Positions 1-7,378 of a stretch of 18,170 nt of DNA are shown in pieces. Each line of letters opens with the position of its first letter. The first letter of the stretch is position 1. The notes under the pieces are model-generated. The model was not told the DNA's origin, ran no database searches, and saw only the letters and a list, made by a program, of their open reading frames with translations. Source of the stretch: CAIXOZ01 sp046091285 (GTDB lineage Bacteria; Cyanobacteriota; Cyanobacteriia; PCC-6307; Cyanobiaceae); assembly GCA_046091285.1 (NCBI GenBank), contig JBJTBH010000159.1, positions 1-18,170 on the forward strand, written 5' to 3'. The translations under genes and the position numbers were made by a program.

Positions 1-1273
1 TGGTGAGCAGGTCGGCCAGATACATCGCCAGCGGATCCTCGCTGTGGGCACCGAAACCGAAGGCCGTGGTGGGAGAGGTCGGGGTGAGCAGCACGTCGAC
101 CGTCTCAAAGGCACGATTGAAATCGCGGCGGATCAAGGTGCGCACCTGCTGGGCCTTCCTGTAATACGCGTCCACATAACCGGCTGAAAGGGCATAGGTG
201 CCGATCAGGATCCGACGCTGCACCTCATCTCCGAAGCCCTCGGCGCGGCTGCGGGCGGTCATTTCCGCCAGGCTTGCGGCATCGACAGCCCGGTGCCCGT
301 ATTTGACGCCGTCGTAACGCGCCAGATTGGCGGACGCCTCCGACGGGGCGATCACGTAATAGGTGGCGATGCCGTCATTGAAGCGAGGGCAGCTCACATC
401 CACCAGCTCGCAACCCAGGGCCTCCAGCTGGGCGGCGGCCGCCAGCACCGAGGCCTTGACCTGCGGATCCAGGCCCTCAGCCTCGAAGCACTCACGCACG
501 AGCCCCACCCGCAGGCCCGCCACGGGCTGCGTCAGGGTGGCCGTGTAATCAGGGACGGGAGCCGTCAGACAGGTGGAATCACGCGGATCAGCCCCGGCGA
601 TCACCTGCAGCAGTTCCGCAGCATCGGCGACGCTGGTGCTGAAGGGGCCCACCTGATCCAGGGAGCTGGCGAAGGCGACCAGGCCGTAGCGACTGACACG
701 GCCATAGGTGGGCTTGAGGCCGACAACCCCGCAGAAGGCGGCGGGCTGGCGGATCGATCCCCCGGTGTCGGAGCCGAGCGAAGCCACGCATTCACCGGCG
801 GCGACGGCGGCGGCACTGCCGCCGGAGCTGCCTCCCGGGACCTTCCCGGGGTTCCAGGGATTGCGGCTGGGACCGAAATAGGAGGTCTCGGTGGAGCTGC
901 CCATGGCGAACTCATCGAGATTGGTCTTCCCGACCAGCACCGCACCGGCTGCCCAGAGGCGTTCGGTGACCGTGGATTCATAAGGAGGGATGAATCCCTC
1001 CAGCATCCGGCTGGAGCAGGTGGTGGCGATGCCGCGGGTGCAGAGGTTGTCCTTGATCGCCAGGGGGATTCCAGCCAGAGGCGGCAAGGTCTCGCCGGCA
1101 ACGCGGGCCTCATCGATGCGTTCGGCATCGGCCAGGGCACGCTCCCGGGTCACCTCCAGGAAGGCATGAACCTCCCCCTCAACGACAGTGATGCGGTTGA
1201 GATGGAGCTCGAGCAGCTCGCGGGCGGAGATCGCCCCGCTCTCCAGCTGTTGCCGCCACGTGGCGATCCCCAT
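1..1273 (-). CDS. gatA: Aspartyl/glutamyl-tRNA(Asn/Gln) amidotransferase subunit A (3' end outside the window)
   Basis: GatA is the amidase subunit of GatCAB. It frees ammonia from glutamine to convert Glu-tRNA(Gln) to Gln-tRNA(Gln), and in many bacteria also Asp-tRNA(Asn) to Asn-tRNA(Asn). I translated the minus frame through 424 codons without a stop; the last part of the usual roughly 485 residues lies beyond position 1. The amidase-signature Lys-Ser-Ser triad is visible: K74 in LAIKDN, the Ser-Ser-Gly-Gly-Ser stretch near residue 149, and nucleophile S173 in GSDTGGSIRQPA. ATG 1273 (MGIATWRQQLESG) is the only ATG after the in-frame stop at 1373-1375, which is the stop of the upstream DUF1816 gene. 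The start has no well-spaced Shine-Dalgarno. It lies 99 bases behind DUF1816 on the same strand, so co-transcription is possible. Family assignment is firm. Confidence 0.96.
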   Translation of the reverse strand, partial: MGIATWRQQLESGAISARELLELHLNRITVVEGEVHAFLEVTRERALADAERIDEARVAGETLPPLAGIPLAIKDNLCTRGIATTCSSRMLEGFIPPYESTVTERLWAAGAVLVGKTNLDEFAMGSSTETSYFGPSRNPWNPGKVPGGSSGGSAAAVAAGECVASLGSDTGGSIRQPAAFCGVVGLKPTYGRVSRYGLVAFASSLDQVGPFSTSVADAAELLQVIAGADPRDSTCLTAPVPDYTATLTQPVAGLRVGLVRECFEAEGLDPQVKASVLAAAAQLEALGCELVDVSCPRFNDGIATYYVIAPSEASANLARYDGVKYGHRAVDAASLAEMTARSRAEGFGDEVQRRILIGTYALSAGYVDAYYRKAQQVRTLIRRDFNRAFETVDVLLTPTSPTTAFGFGAHSEDPLAMYLADLLT

Positions 1274-1372
1274 CGACTCCAGTTCAGCGTGGTGCGACGC
1301 TATCAGCCAGAGATCTACGGGGATGATCTCCTCGCGGCCGTGCCATTCCGAAGGTGCCGCACCCCCCGCCGC

Positions 1373-1633
1373 TCAGGCTCCCTGCACCTCTGTGAACGGC
1401 TCCTGGCGACGGGTGCGCTGGACGCTGTACTGCAGGGAAGCGGGGGATTCGCCGCGCAGTTCCTCCAGAAAGGCGGGAAGCGCCTCCCGGAGGCTGGCCT
1501 GGCGCACAAAAGGCCCGAACCAGTAGACGACATCCGGACCCTTCGTCTCCACCCGGGCCCACCAGGCCACACCAAGACCGTTGGCCACACTGCGGACCGG
1601 CCAGACCAGCGGTTGGATCACAGCGAAGGGCAT
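1373..1633 (-). CDS. DUF1816 domain-containing protein, 86 aa
   Basis: Small soluble protein that resembles the cyanobacterial DUF1816 family. The recognisable parts are a Trp-rich segment near residues 24-26 (AWWARVET) and the motif VVYWFGPF near residues 35-42, followed by a charged helix (LREALPAFLEELRGE). No function has been proven for the family; a resemblance to small phycobilisome-linker-like domains has been suggested, but nothing in this sequence tests that. It has no signal peptide or membrane segment. The gene sits between the rRNA methyltransferase (47 bases upstream) and gatA on the same strand, an arrangement I recall from picocyanobacterial genomes. ATG 1633 gives the usual compact length. 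Confidence 0.85.
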   Translation of the reverse strand: MPFAVIQPLVWPVRSVANGLGVAWWARVETKGPDVVYWFGPFVRQASLREALPAFLEELRGESPASLQYSVQRTRRQEPFTEVQGA

Positions 1634-1680
1634 CGGTGACCCCCATTCTGGGCAACGACGGGATGGTTGGACACTGCGGA

Positions 1681-3690
1681 TCAGAGTTGGATGTTGGCCT
1701 GAAACACAGGCGTGGGAACCGGTGTCGCCAGGGAAAGCTCGAGGGTGCCTTCCGTGGTGGAAACACTGGGCTCAGGGGCGACCCCGCCTGATTCCGCCGC
1801 CTGGGGCGCCTGATGGTCCGCGAGCGGGTCACTGTCCGCAGAGGGATGATCCGGGGCGGACGGATCCGGATGGCCCGAAACCGCAGACCCGAACTCCTCG
1901 GACGTCGCCGACGGATCGACGGTGGCCGCCTCAGACCCGGATGGTTCCAGCGAGGGGACGTCAGCAGGGGCGATCCCGGCGGCATCAACGGAGCCGTCGA
2001 CAGCCTCATCGGAGGCCACCGACACCTCGTCAGGTTGATCAGCCGCAACGTCGGCAGCCGCCGACTCCTCAGCGAGAGGAGCGACAGCCGGCGGCGGGGA
2101 CGCCTCTGAGGACGAGGCCTCCAGTGCCTCCGGAAAGGCCTCGGGAGCCTGGACACGGGCCGTCGGGGCAGGAAGCTGCGGACGGACGATCCGCGGGGCC
2201 GGTGCCGTGCCGGAAAGGCTCTTCATCCAGCCGCGACGGGCGATCTCATAGAGCATCAGCGCTGTGGCCACCGAAGCATTCAGGCTCGGCGTGGCACCCC
2301 GCAACGGGATCCGGATCAGCTGATCGCAGGTCTTGCGGGTCAGGAGTGAAAGACCGGATCCTTCCGAACCGGTGACCACCACAAGCGGACCATCGAGATC
2401 GGCCTCATGCAGACCGACGGTTCCCTCCTCTGCGAGGCCGATCACCCGATACCCCTCCTGCTTGAGAGTGTCGAGGGCGCGATTCAGGTTCACCACCCGG
2501 GCGACCGGAAGGTGCTCCAGGGCGCCGGCGGCCACCTTCGCCACGGTGCCGGTGAGCCCGGCACTACGACGCTGCGGCAACACCAGGCCGTGGGCACCGA
2601 GAGATTCGGCGCTGCGCACGATCGCCCCGAGGTTATGGGGATCGGTGAGTCCATCCACCGCCATCAGCAGGGGCGGCTCCCCGAGATCACGGCAGCCGTC
2701 GATCAGGCTCGGCAGATCCAGGGTCTCTGCGGCGGCCGTCTGTAGAACGATGCCCTGATGCACGGCTCCGCCGGTGATCTGACCCAGGCGAGCCCAGGTG
2801 ACCTCCTCCACCAGCACCCCTGCGGACTTGGCCTCGCGGAGCAGCTGCAGAAACTTCGGGGAGAAACGCATCTCCGGCGTGCACCAGATCCGGTGCACGG
2901 GCCGGCCGCTCTCCAGGGCGGCCAGGGCCGGATGGCGACCCCAGATCAGATCATCGGATGGAGCCTGACCGAAACGATCGGCCTCCGGTGGGACCTCAAC
3001 GATCGGTTCATTCCTGGGGGCGCGATCAAACGCCCGATCGCCTCCGCTGGGACGGGAGCCGAAACGGCCGGCAACACGGGCCGGGAAACGATCCCCGGAG
3101 CGGTCGAAGGAACGACGTTCGCCGGAGCGCTCAAAGGGGCGGCGCTCGCCCTCAGCACCTGGGCGGAAGGCGGGACGACCACCCGCAAGGCCCCCGGGAC
3201 GGCGGGGGAAACGATCCGTTTGTGGACGCTCCCCGAAGGAGCGCGGGGCGGCACCGCGATCGAGACCGGGACGATCCCCGGCCGACGAACGATCCACGGA
3301 GCGACGGGCCCCGAAGGCGGGGCGCTCGCCGAAGGCCGGGCGAGCACCGCCGGGCCGCTCACCGGGCCTGCGGGCTCCGAAGACAGGACGCTCCCCCGTA
3401 CGGCGAGGGGTGAAGGCGCGTTCGGAGGACGGGCGTTCGACCCGGGGCCTGGCACTGAACGGTCTCTCGCCACCGCCCCCGGGGCGAGCACGGTCTCCGA
3501 AGGGGCGGCGTGCGGGGCGGCCGGGGCGATCCCCCCCCCGCTCACCGGGTCCGGTGTCGTCGGTGTCGCGGCGCCAGTCGGGGCGCTCACCGCCGGCGCG
3601 GGGGGCCCCGAAACGGGACGGCTTACCAGGTGTGCGACCTGCGCCATCCCCGGATCGCTTCTCTGGAAGACGGTCAAAACGGGAGCTCAT
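1681..3690 (-). CDS. rlmB: TrmH/SpoU-family RNA 2'-O-ribose methyltransferase with long disordered arms, 669 aa
   Basis: SPOUT-class methyltransferase, most like RlmB, which methylates the 2'-O of a guanosine in 23S rRNA using S-adenosylmethionine. The core is about residues 246-490. The SpoU substrate-binding domain begins DDLIWGRHPALAAL (W250). The catalytic domain shows motif 1 DPHNLGAIVRSAE (N353, R359), motif 2 VVTGSEGSGLS (E443) and motif 3 PSLNASVATAL (N471), which form the trefoil-knot cofactor site. All key residues are present. Core enzymes are about 245-260 residues; this one adds about 245 N-terminal residues rich in Arg, Gly, Pro and Phe with repeated GERP-type units, and about 180 C-terminal residues rich in Ala, Pro, Ser, Asp and Glu. 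The basic N-arm could bind RNA; that is inference. The start lies 18 bases after mrnC. The exact target nucleotide cannot be read from sequence. Confidence 0.93.
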   Translation of the reverse strand: MSSRFDRLPEKRSGDGAGRTPGKPSRFGAPRAGGERPDWRRDTDDTGPGERGGDRPGRPARRPFGDRARPGGGGERPFSARPRVERPSSERAFTPRRTGERPVFGARRPGERPGGARPAFGERPAFGARRSVDRSSAGDRPGLDRGAAPRSFGERPQTDRFPRRPGGLAGGRPAFRPGAEGERRPFERSGERRSFDRSGDRFPARVAGRFGSRPSGGDRAFDRAPRNEPIVEVPPEADRFGQAPSDDLIWGRHPALAALESGRPVHRIWCTPEMRFSPKFLQLLREAKSAGVLVEEVTWARLGQITGGAVHQGIVLQTAAAETLDLPSLIDGCRDLGEPPLLMAVDGLTDPHNLGAIVRSAESLGAHGLVLPQRRSAGLTGTVAKVAAGALEHLPVARVVNLNRALDTLKQEGYRVIGLAEEGTVGLHEADLDGPLVVVTGSEGSGLSLLTRKTCDQLIRIPLRGATPSLNASVATALMLYEIARRGWMKSLSGTAPAPRIVRPQLPAPTARVQAPEAFPEALEASSSEASPPPAVAPLAEESAAADVAADQPDEVSVASDEAVDGSVDAAGIAPADVPSLEPSGSEAATVDPSATSEEFGSAVSGHPDPSAPDHPSADSDPLADHQAPQAAESGGVAPEPSVSTTEGTLELSLATPVPTPVFQANIQL

Positions 3691-3708
3691 GTGCAGGCAG
3701 GCAACGGG

Positions 3709-4119
3709 TCAGGAATCATTCAGGCCGATCTCGGTCTCTGTCAGTTGATCTAGCAACCAGGCGAGACGCTGGGGGTTCTGCAGAAAGAGCCAGCCCACCA
3801 TTGTCTCAAATCCCGTGGCCAGCCCATAGAGACCCGCCTCCCCTTTCCGCGGCCCGCGACCGGCCCGATTGCGACCGCGCCGCACGAGATCGAGCTCCTG
3901 CTCGCTCAGCAGCGGCTGCAGTCGCTGCAGCGCACGGGCCTGGGCCTCCGCCTTGACCGCATTCACCACGTCCTGGTGCAGGGCCTGGGAGCGACCGGGC
4001 TGGCGACAGCGCTGCAGCCGTTGGTGAAGCTCCCAGACCGCATCCCCCAGCCAGGCCAGTTGCAGCGGACCGAGCTCATGACAGGGCGGCTGCATCGGAA
4101 TGGCGGCCAGCCAGGCCAC
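3709..4119 (-). CDS. mrnC: Mini-ribonuclease III
   Basis: Mini-III is a dimeric RNase III-type nuclease lacking the double-stranded-RNA-binding domain; in Bacillus subtilis it trims 23S rRNA precursor ends. The sequence has the N-terminal signature LGPLQLAWLGDAVWEL with the catalytic Asp, the basic patch RRGRNRAGRGPRKGE, and TGFETMVGWLFL with the second acidic metal ligand. The C-terminus is RLAWLLDQLTETEIG. I start it at GTG 4119 (VAWLAAIP), 13 bases after the STAS-gene stop, because the extra residues resemble picocyanobacterial homologues; that gives 136 aa. ATG 4095 (MQPPCHELG, 128 aa) is a real alternative. Longer readings in this frame run through the STAS gene and are not credible. Its position just ahead of a 23S methyltransferase gene fits a role in rRNA maturation. 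Confidence 0.9.
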   Translation of the reverse strand: MAWLAAIPMQPPCHELGPLQLAWLGDAVWELHQRLQRCRQPGRSQALHQDVVNAVKAEAQARALQRLQPLLSEQELDLVRRGRNRAGRGPRKGEAGLYGLATGFETMVGWLFLQNPQRLAWLLDQLTETEIGLNDS

Positions 4120-4132
4120 CGTGGCTTCGGAA

Positions 4133-4528
4133 TCAGGCGGCCGCGATGGTGCCAAGAGCGGTTTCGAGATCGGGTTGGAGATGGAGAAAACCCTCCAGCC
4201 GCACCAGCTTGATCGTCTGCACGACGCGGGCGTTGCCGACGAGCCAGAAATCGACACCGGCGTCATTGCACTGCTTGGCGACCTGTACCAGGGCCCCCAG
4301 CCCACTGGAATCGATGAAATCGATCCGACTCAGATCCAGCACCAGCGGCTGCGCGCCAGGGCCGCGATGGTCCGTGACGAAATCCTGAAACTGCTTCTCG
4401 GAATAGGCATCGAGTTGCCCGGTGAACTGGAACACCAGACAACGGTTCTGCCGCTGATAGCCCCCGCGCAGAGACACGGTCAATCGCTGCAGGTCCGTGA
4501 TGGCTCCAACCCCCCACATCGAGATCAA
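4133..4528 (-). CDS. STAS-domain anti-sigma-factor antagonist (SpoIIAA/RsbV-like), 131 aa
   Basis: Single STAS domain spanning about residues 28-115. The motif LDLSRIDFIDSSGLGALV carries the conserved Asp-Ser-Ser; in SpoIIAA/RsbV a serine here is phosphorylated by a partner kinase or anti-sigma factor, and the dephosphorylated form releases a sigma factor. In cyanobacteria such proteins take part in partner-switching regulation, but no kinase or PP2C phosphatase gene is in this window, so the partner is unknown. The N-terminus MWGVGAITDLQRLTVSLRGG is typical of the picocyanobacterial homologue, so ATG 4519 may be the true start instead of ATG 4528. It is the first gene after a 167-base gap behind carA and probably heads the unit with mrnC and the rRNA methyltransferase. 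Confidence 0.88.
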   Translation of the reverse strand: MISMWGVGAITDLQRLTVSLRGGYQRQNRCLVFQFTGQLDAYSEKQFQDFVTDHRGPGAQPLVLDLSRIDFIDSSGLGALVQVAKQCNDAGVDFWLVGNARVVQTIKLVRLEGFLHLQPDLETALGTIAAA

Positions 4529-4695
4529 TCGGGCGAAGTGTAGGGAGGCAGGCGGAGAAAGGATCCCGGTCGAAGCAAACTATCGATTTTCTGCGCACCG
4601 TTCAGGGCAGGCCGGCGGCGAAGGGGTCCGGGACCGCTCCCGGCTGCCCTGGGGTGGCCGCGGATGCGCTGGCGTTCTCGCAGCAGCACCGGGCC
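4529..4695. other. Intergenic gap between carA and the STAS gene
   Basis: This 167-base gap separates two minus-strand genes. It contains a short GC-rich inverted repeat, CCGGGA / TCCCGG at 4628-4643 with a 4-base loop. It has no T-run on either side, so it is at best a weak terminator or an RNA hairpin. On the minus strand an A/T-rich patch around 4575-4592 (containing GATAGTTT) could be a -10 region for the STAS gene. No clear -35 element was seen. I found no coding region here. Confidence 0.35.
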
Positions 4696-5841
4696 TCAGC
4701 GGCGCTCAGCCATCAGGGCCACGAAACGACCGAAATGATGATCGGCATCATGGGGTCCGGGACTGGCCTCAGGGTGGTACTGCACACCGAAGACCGGCTG
4801 GTGATGGAGGCTCAGGGCCGCCACGGTGCGGTCGTTGAGGTTGCGATGCGTGATCGCCACCCGCTCCGCCGGCAGGGATTCGGGCGCCAGCGCGAAGCCA
4901 TGGTTCTGGCTGGTGATCTCCACCACACCATCGCCACCACAGGGATGATTGAGGCCACGGTGGCCATACCCGAGCTTGAAGGTGCGTCCCCCGAGGGCCA
5001 GCCCGAGGATCTGGTGCCCGAGACAGATGCCGAACAGGGGCAGATCCGGCTGGGCCAGCAGCCCCTGGGCCAGGGCAATGCCGGGGGTGACCGCCGCCGG
5101 ATCACCGGGACCATTGGACAGGAACACCCCCTCAGGGTCGTGGGCGAGCACCTCCTCAAGACTCACCTGAGCCGGCAGCACCGTGACAGCACAGCCATGG
5201 GCCACCAGACGCTCGAGGATGGCGCGCTTGATGCCGAAATCGATCGCCACCACCCGATAAGGCCGCTCCGGCTGCTGCTGAAGGCGTTGGTCAAAGCCGG
5301 CAGCGCAGGCCTGATCCCAGCGATAGGGCGCCGCCGTGCTGACCCGTTCAGCCAGATTCAGGCCATCCATCACCGGAGCCCGACGCACCTGGGCCAACAG
5401 ATCAACGGCCGCAGTGCCGTCATTGCTTATGGCACCGTTGATGGCTCCTCCCTCCCGGAGGTGGCGCACCAGGGCCCGGGTATCGACACCGCGGATGCCG
5501 ACCACACCATGGTGCTGCAACCAGGGCTCCAGGGCCTGCCTCTGGCGCCAGCTGCTGGCCACTGGCGAGAGATGGCGGGCGATCACACCGCGCACATAGG
5601 GAGCATCGGCCTCGAGATCTTCGGCATTGACACCGGTGTTGCCGAGCTCGGGATAGGTGAAGGTGACCAGCTGACCCTCATAGCTGGGGTCGGTCATCAC
5701 CTCCTGGTAACCGGTCATGCCGGTGTTGAACACCACCTCACCGATGGTGGTGCCGATGGCGCCGAAGCCAAGGCCGCGCAGCACCGTTCCATCAGCCAGC
5801 ACCAGCAGCGCGGGTGGGCTGGAAACCGTCGGCTCGCTCAC
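4696..5841 (-). CDS. carA: Carbamoyl-phosphate synthase small (glutaminase) subunit, 381 aa
   Basis: CarA hydrolyses glutamine and passes ammonia to CarB for carbamoyl phosphate, used in arginine and pyrimidine synthesis. The N-terminal CPSase small-chain domain (about residues 8-145) shows LADGTVLRGLGFG, EVVFNTGMTGYQEV and DPSYEGQLVTFTYP. The C-terminal class I glutamine amidotransferase domain shows FLSNGPGDP, FGICLGHQILGLALGG with nucleophile C273, and VQYHPEASPGP with H356 and E358, so the triad is complete. I chose GTG 5841 (VSEPTVSSPPALLVLADG) because 381 aa matches the family; a longer reading from 5970 would overlap the end of trpD with residues not typical of CarA. The start lies 28 bases after trpD on the same strand, so the two are likely co-transcribed. 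No canonical Shine-Dalgarno is visible. Confidence 0.96.
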   Translation of the reverse strand: MSEPTVSSPPALLVLADGTVLRGLGFGAIGTTIGEVVFNTGMTGYQEVMTDPSYEGQLVTFTYPELGNTGVNAEDLEADAPYVRGVIARHLSPVASSWRQRQALEPWLQHHGVVGIRGVDTRALVRHLREGGAINGAISNDGTAAVDLLAQVRRAPVMDGLNLAERVSTAAPYRWDQACAAGFDQRLQQQPERPYRVVAIDFGIKRAILERLVAHGCAVTVLPAQVSLEEVLAHDPEGVFLSNGPGDPAAVTPGIALAQGLLAQPDLPLFGICLGHQILGLALGGRTFKLGYGHRGLNHPCGGDGVVEITSQNHGFALAPESLPAERVAITHRNLNDRTVAALSLHHQPVFGVQYHPEASPGPHDADHHFGRFVALMAERR

Positions 5842-5869
5842 GAAGGACAGCAGGACAGGGATAGCTGAA

Positions 5870-6916
5870 TCATCCCCTAGCGGGGGGTTGGGGCAGGGCC
5901 GCAGCGAGAGCCCGCAGACGCCGCCAGGGTTCACCGGCTGCCAACACCCGCCGCGCCTCGGCCAGCCCATCGGAGAGATCGTCGCAGCGGCGGGCGGCCC
6001 AGAGCACCAGCGCCGTGTTCAGGGCCACCACCTCGGTATGAGCCACCGGTCCCTCCCCGCGCAGCACCGCTTCCAGGCAGCGGGCATTGGTCTGGAGATC
6101 GCCACCGGCAAGCGCCGACAGCGGCGCGGGAGTGAGGCCGAGGGAGGCCGGATCGAGCCGCTCCCCGCGGATTTCTCCCCGTTCGACCAGCATCAGGTCA
6201 CTGGCACCGGACAAGGAGGCCTCATCGAGGCCCCCATGGCCATGAACAACCACCGCCCGTTCCAGACCGAGACGGGCGAGGGCATCGGCCATCGGGGCGA
6301 GCAGGTCGGGCCGGGCGACACCGAGCACCTGGGCATCAGGCCGGAGTGGATTGACCAGCGGGCCGAGCAGGTTGAAAACGGTGCGCACGCCCAGGGAACG
6401 ACGCAGGGGCGCCAGACCGACCAGAGCAGGATGCCAGCCAGGAGCGAACAGAAACGTGACACCGACCTGCGGCAGAGCGGCGATCACATCGGCGGCGGGA
6501 GCCTGCAGGTGCAGACCGAGGGCCTCGAGCACATCGGCGGAACCGACGCGGCCGCTGGCACTGCGGTTGCCGTGCTTGGCCACATGGGCCCCGAGGGCCG
6601 CCGCCGTGAAGGCGACGGCGGTGGAGATGTTGAAGGTGTCGGCCCCGTCCCCGCCGGTACCACAGGTATCCACGAGGAAGCGATCAGGGCGCTCCCCGGG
6701 CAATGGACAGGCCTGACGCAGCACCGAAGCCATCGCCGCCAGCTCCTCACCATTGACCCCCTTGGCCCGCAGAGCGGCCAGAAGGGCGCCGGTGAGCACC
6801 GGCGGAATCTCCTCAGCCAGCCAGCCCTGCAACAGGGCAATGGCTTCCGGCTCTCGCAGCGATTGCCCCTGCAGCAGGGACTCGAGCAAAGCGGACCAGG
6901 AGCGGATCGGGCTCAT
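5870..6916 (-). CDS. trpD: Anthranilate phosphoribosyltransferase, 348 aa
   Basis: TrpD transfers the phosphoribosyl group of PRPP to anthranilate, the second step of tryptophan synthesis, in the cytoplasm. The order is a helical N-terminal domain (residues 1 to about 73) and then the nucleoside-phosphorylase-like domain. Diagnostic motifs are DTCGTGGDGADTFNIST with the PRPP-binding loop at residues 85-91, KHGNRSASGRVGSADVLEALG for the anthranilate side, and VFNLLGPLVNPLRPDAQ. Length and motifs match functional enzymes. ATG 6916 (MSPIRSWSALLESLL) is the natural start. The upstream gene is the DUF3288 gene (45 bases) and the downstream gene is carA (28 bases); the three probably form one transcript joining tryptophan and carbamoyl-phosphate supply. 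I saw no leader peptide or attenuator. Confidence 0.96.
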   Translation of the reverse strand: MSPIRSWSALLESLLQGQSLREPEAIALLQGWLAEEIPPVLTGALLAALRAKGVNGEELAAMASVLRQACPLPGERPDRFLVDTCGTGGDGADTFNISTAVAFTAAALGAHVAKHGNRSASGRVGSADVLEALGLHLQAPAADVIAALPQVGVTFLFAPGWHPALVGLAPLRRSLGVRTVFNLLGPLVNPLRPDAQVLGVARPDLLAPMADALARLGLERAVVVHGHGGLDEASLSGASDLMLVERGEIRGERLDPASLGLTPAPLSALAGGDLQTNARCLEAVLRGEGPVAHTEVVALNTALVLWAARRCDDLSDGLAEARRVLAAGEPWRRLRALAAALPQPPARG

Positions 6917-6961
6917 GGGCAGGGGCCGCTGACCGGCAGGGTTCAGGCAGCCCCATGATGC

Positions 6962-7312
6962 TCACTCGGCATCGGCGGTGTCGAAACCGGAGCCGACCGC
7001 CTGCTCCTGAGGCTTGGCACCGGGCCGATGGCCCGCCGCCCAGATCTCCCGGGTGCGCTGATGCAGGGCCTCCCGATCCAGCCCCCAGAGCCGCAGCGTC
7101 TTGGCCAGATCGTCCTGGAGATCCTCAGCACCGGGGAAGCCGCTGTATCGGATCAACAACCGGGCCAGATCGACCAGATGCTCAGCGGCCGGCACCTCGG
7201 TGGCCAGCAGCCGATCCACCAGATCGCGATCGGTGGCATGGAGAGGATGGGCCTGGCTGTCAGCGCGATCGGCAGACCCGGAGGCATCGGTCCTGCTGCC
7301 CTGGGGAGCCAT
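6962..7312 (-). CDS. DUF3288 family protein, 116 aa
   Basis: Small soluble cyanobacterial protein. The DUF3288 core runs from about residue 21 to 92: AHPLHATDRDLVDRLLATE, then a helix LVDLARLLIRYSGFPGAEDL and DLAKTLRLWGLDREALHQRT. The motif RY-x-GFPGA is the most recognisable element. No function is established for the family. It has no membrane segment or signal peptide. The first about 20 residues (Gly, Ser, Asp rich) and the last about 20 look unstructured. ATG 7312 is 66 bases from the divergent ABC transporter start, so this short gap must carry both promoters. It likely leads the trpD-carA transcript. Confidence 0.86.
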   Translation of the reverse strand: MAPQGSRTDASGSADRADSQAHPLHATDRDLVDRLLATEVPAAEHLVDLARLLIRYSGFPGAEDLQDDLAKTLRLWGLDREALHQRTREIWAAGHRPGAKPQEQAVGSGFDTADAE

Positions 7313-7378
7313 CGGGAGGAGACACGGGCCACTCAGCCTGACAGGGAGTCCGTAGGTTGGTCACCCTTGCGATGACGC
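7313..7378. promoter_or_regulatory. Divergent promoter gap between the DUF3288 gene and the ABC transporter gene
   Basis: These 66 bases separate two head-to-head starts, so both promoters should lie here or extend into the genes. I could not pick out a convincing -35/-10 pair. The run GTAGGTTGGTCACCCTTGCG just before the transporter start has weak -10-like character. The call rests on gene geometry only. Confidence 0.35.

Noticed and set aside
293..1639. Long plus-strand frame of 448 codons
   Set aside because: It is the exact antisense of gatA and the DUF1816 gene, whose minus-strand translations carry clear family motifs. GC-rich codon use keeps the antisense open.
2758..3753. Plus-strand frame of 331 codons opposite the methyltransferase N-arm
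   Set aside because: Low-complexity Gly/Ala/Thr-rich antisense reading of the repetitive Arg/Gly/Pro coding region; no domain and no ribosome binding site.
4654..5868. Plus-strand frame of 404 codons opposite carA
   Set aside because: The minus strand encodes a complete CarA with all catalytic residues; the plus reading is Gln/His/Gly-rich with no recognisable domain.
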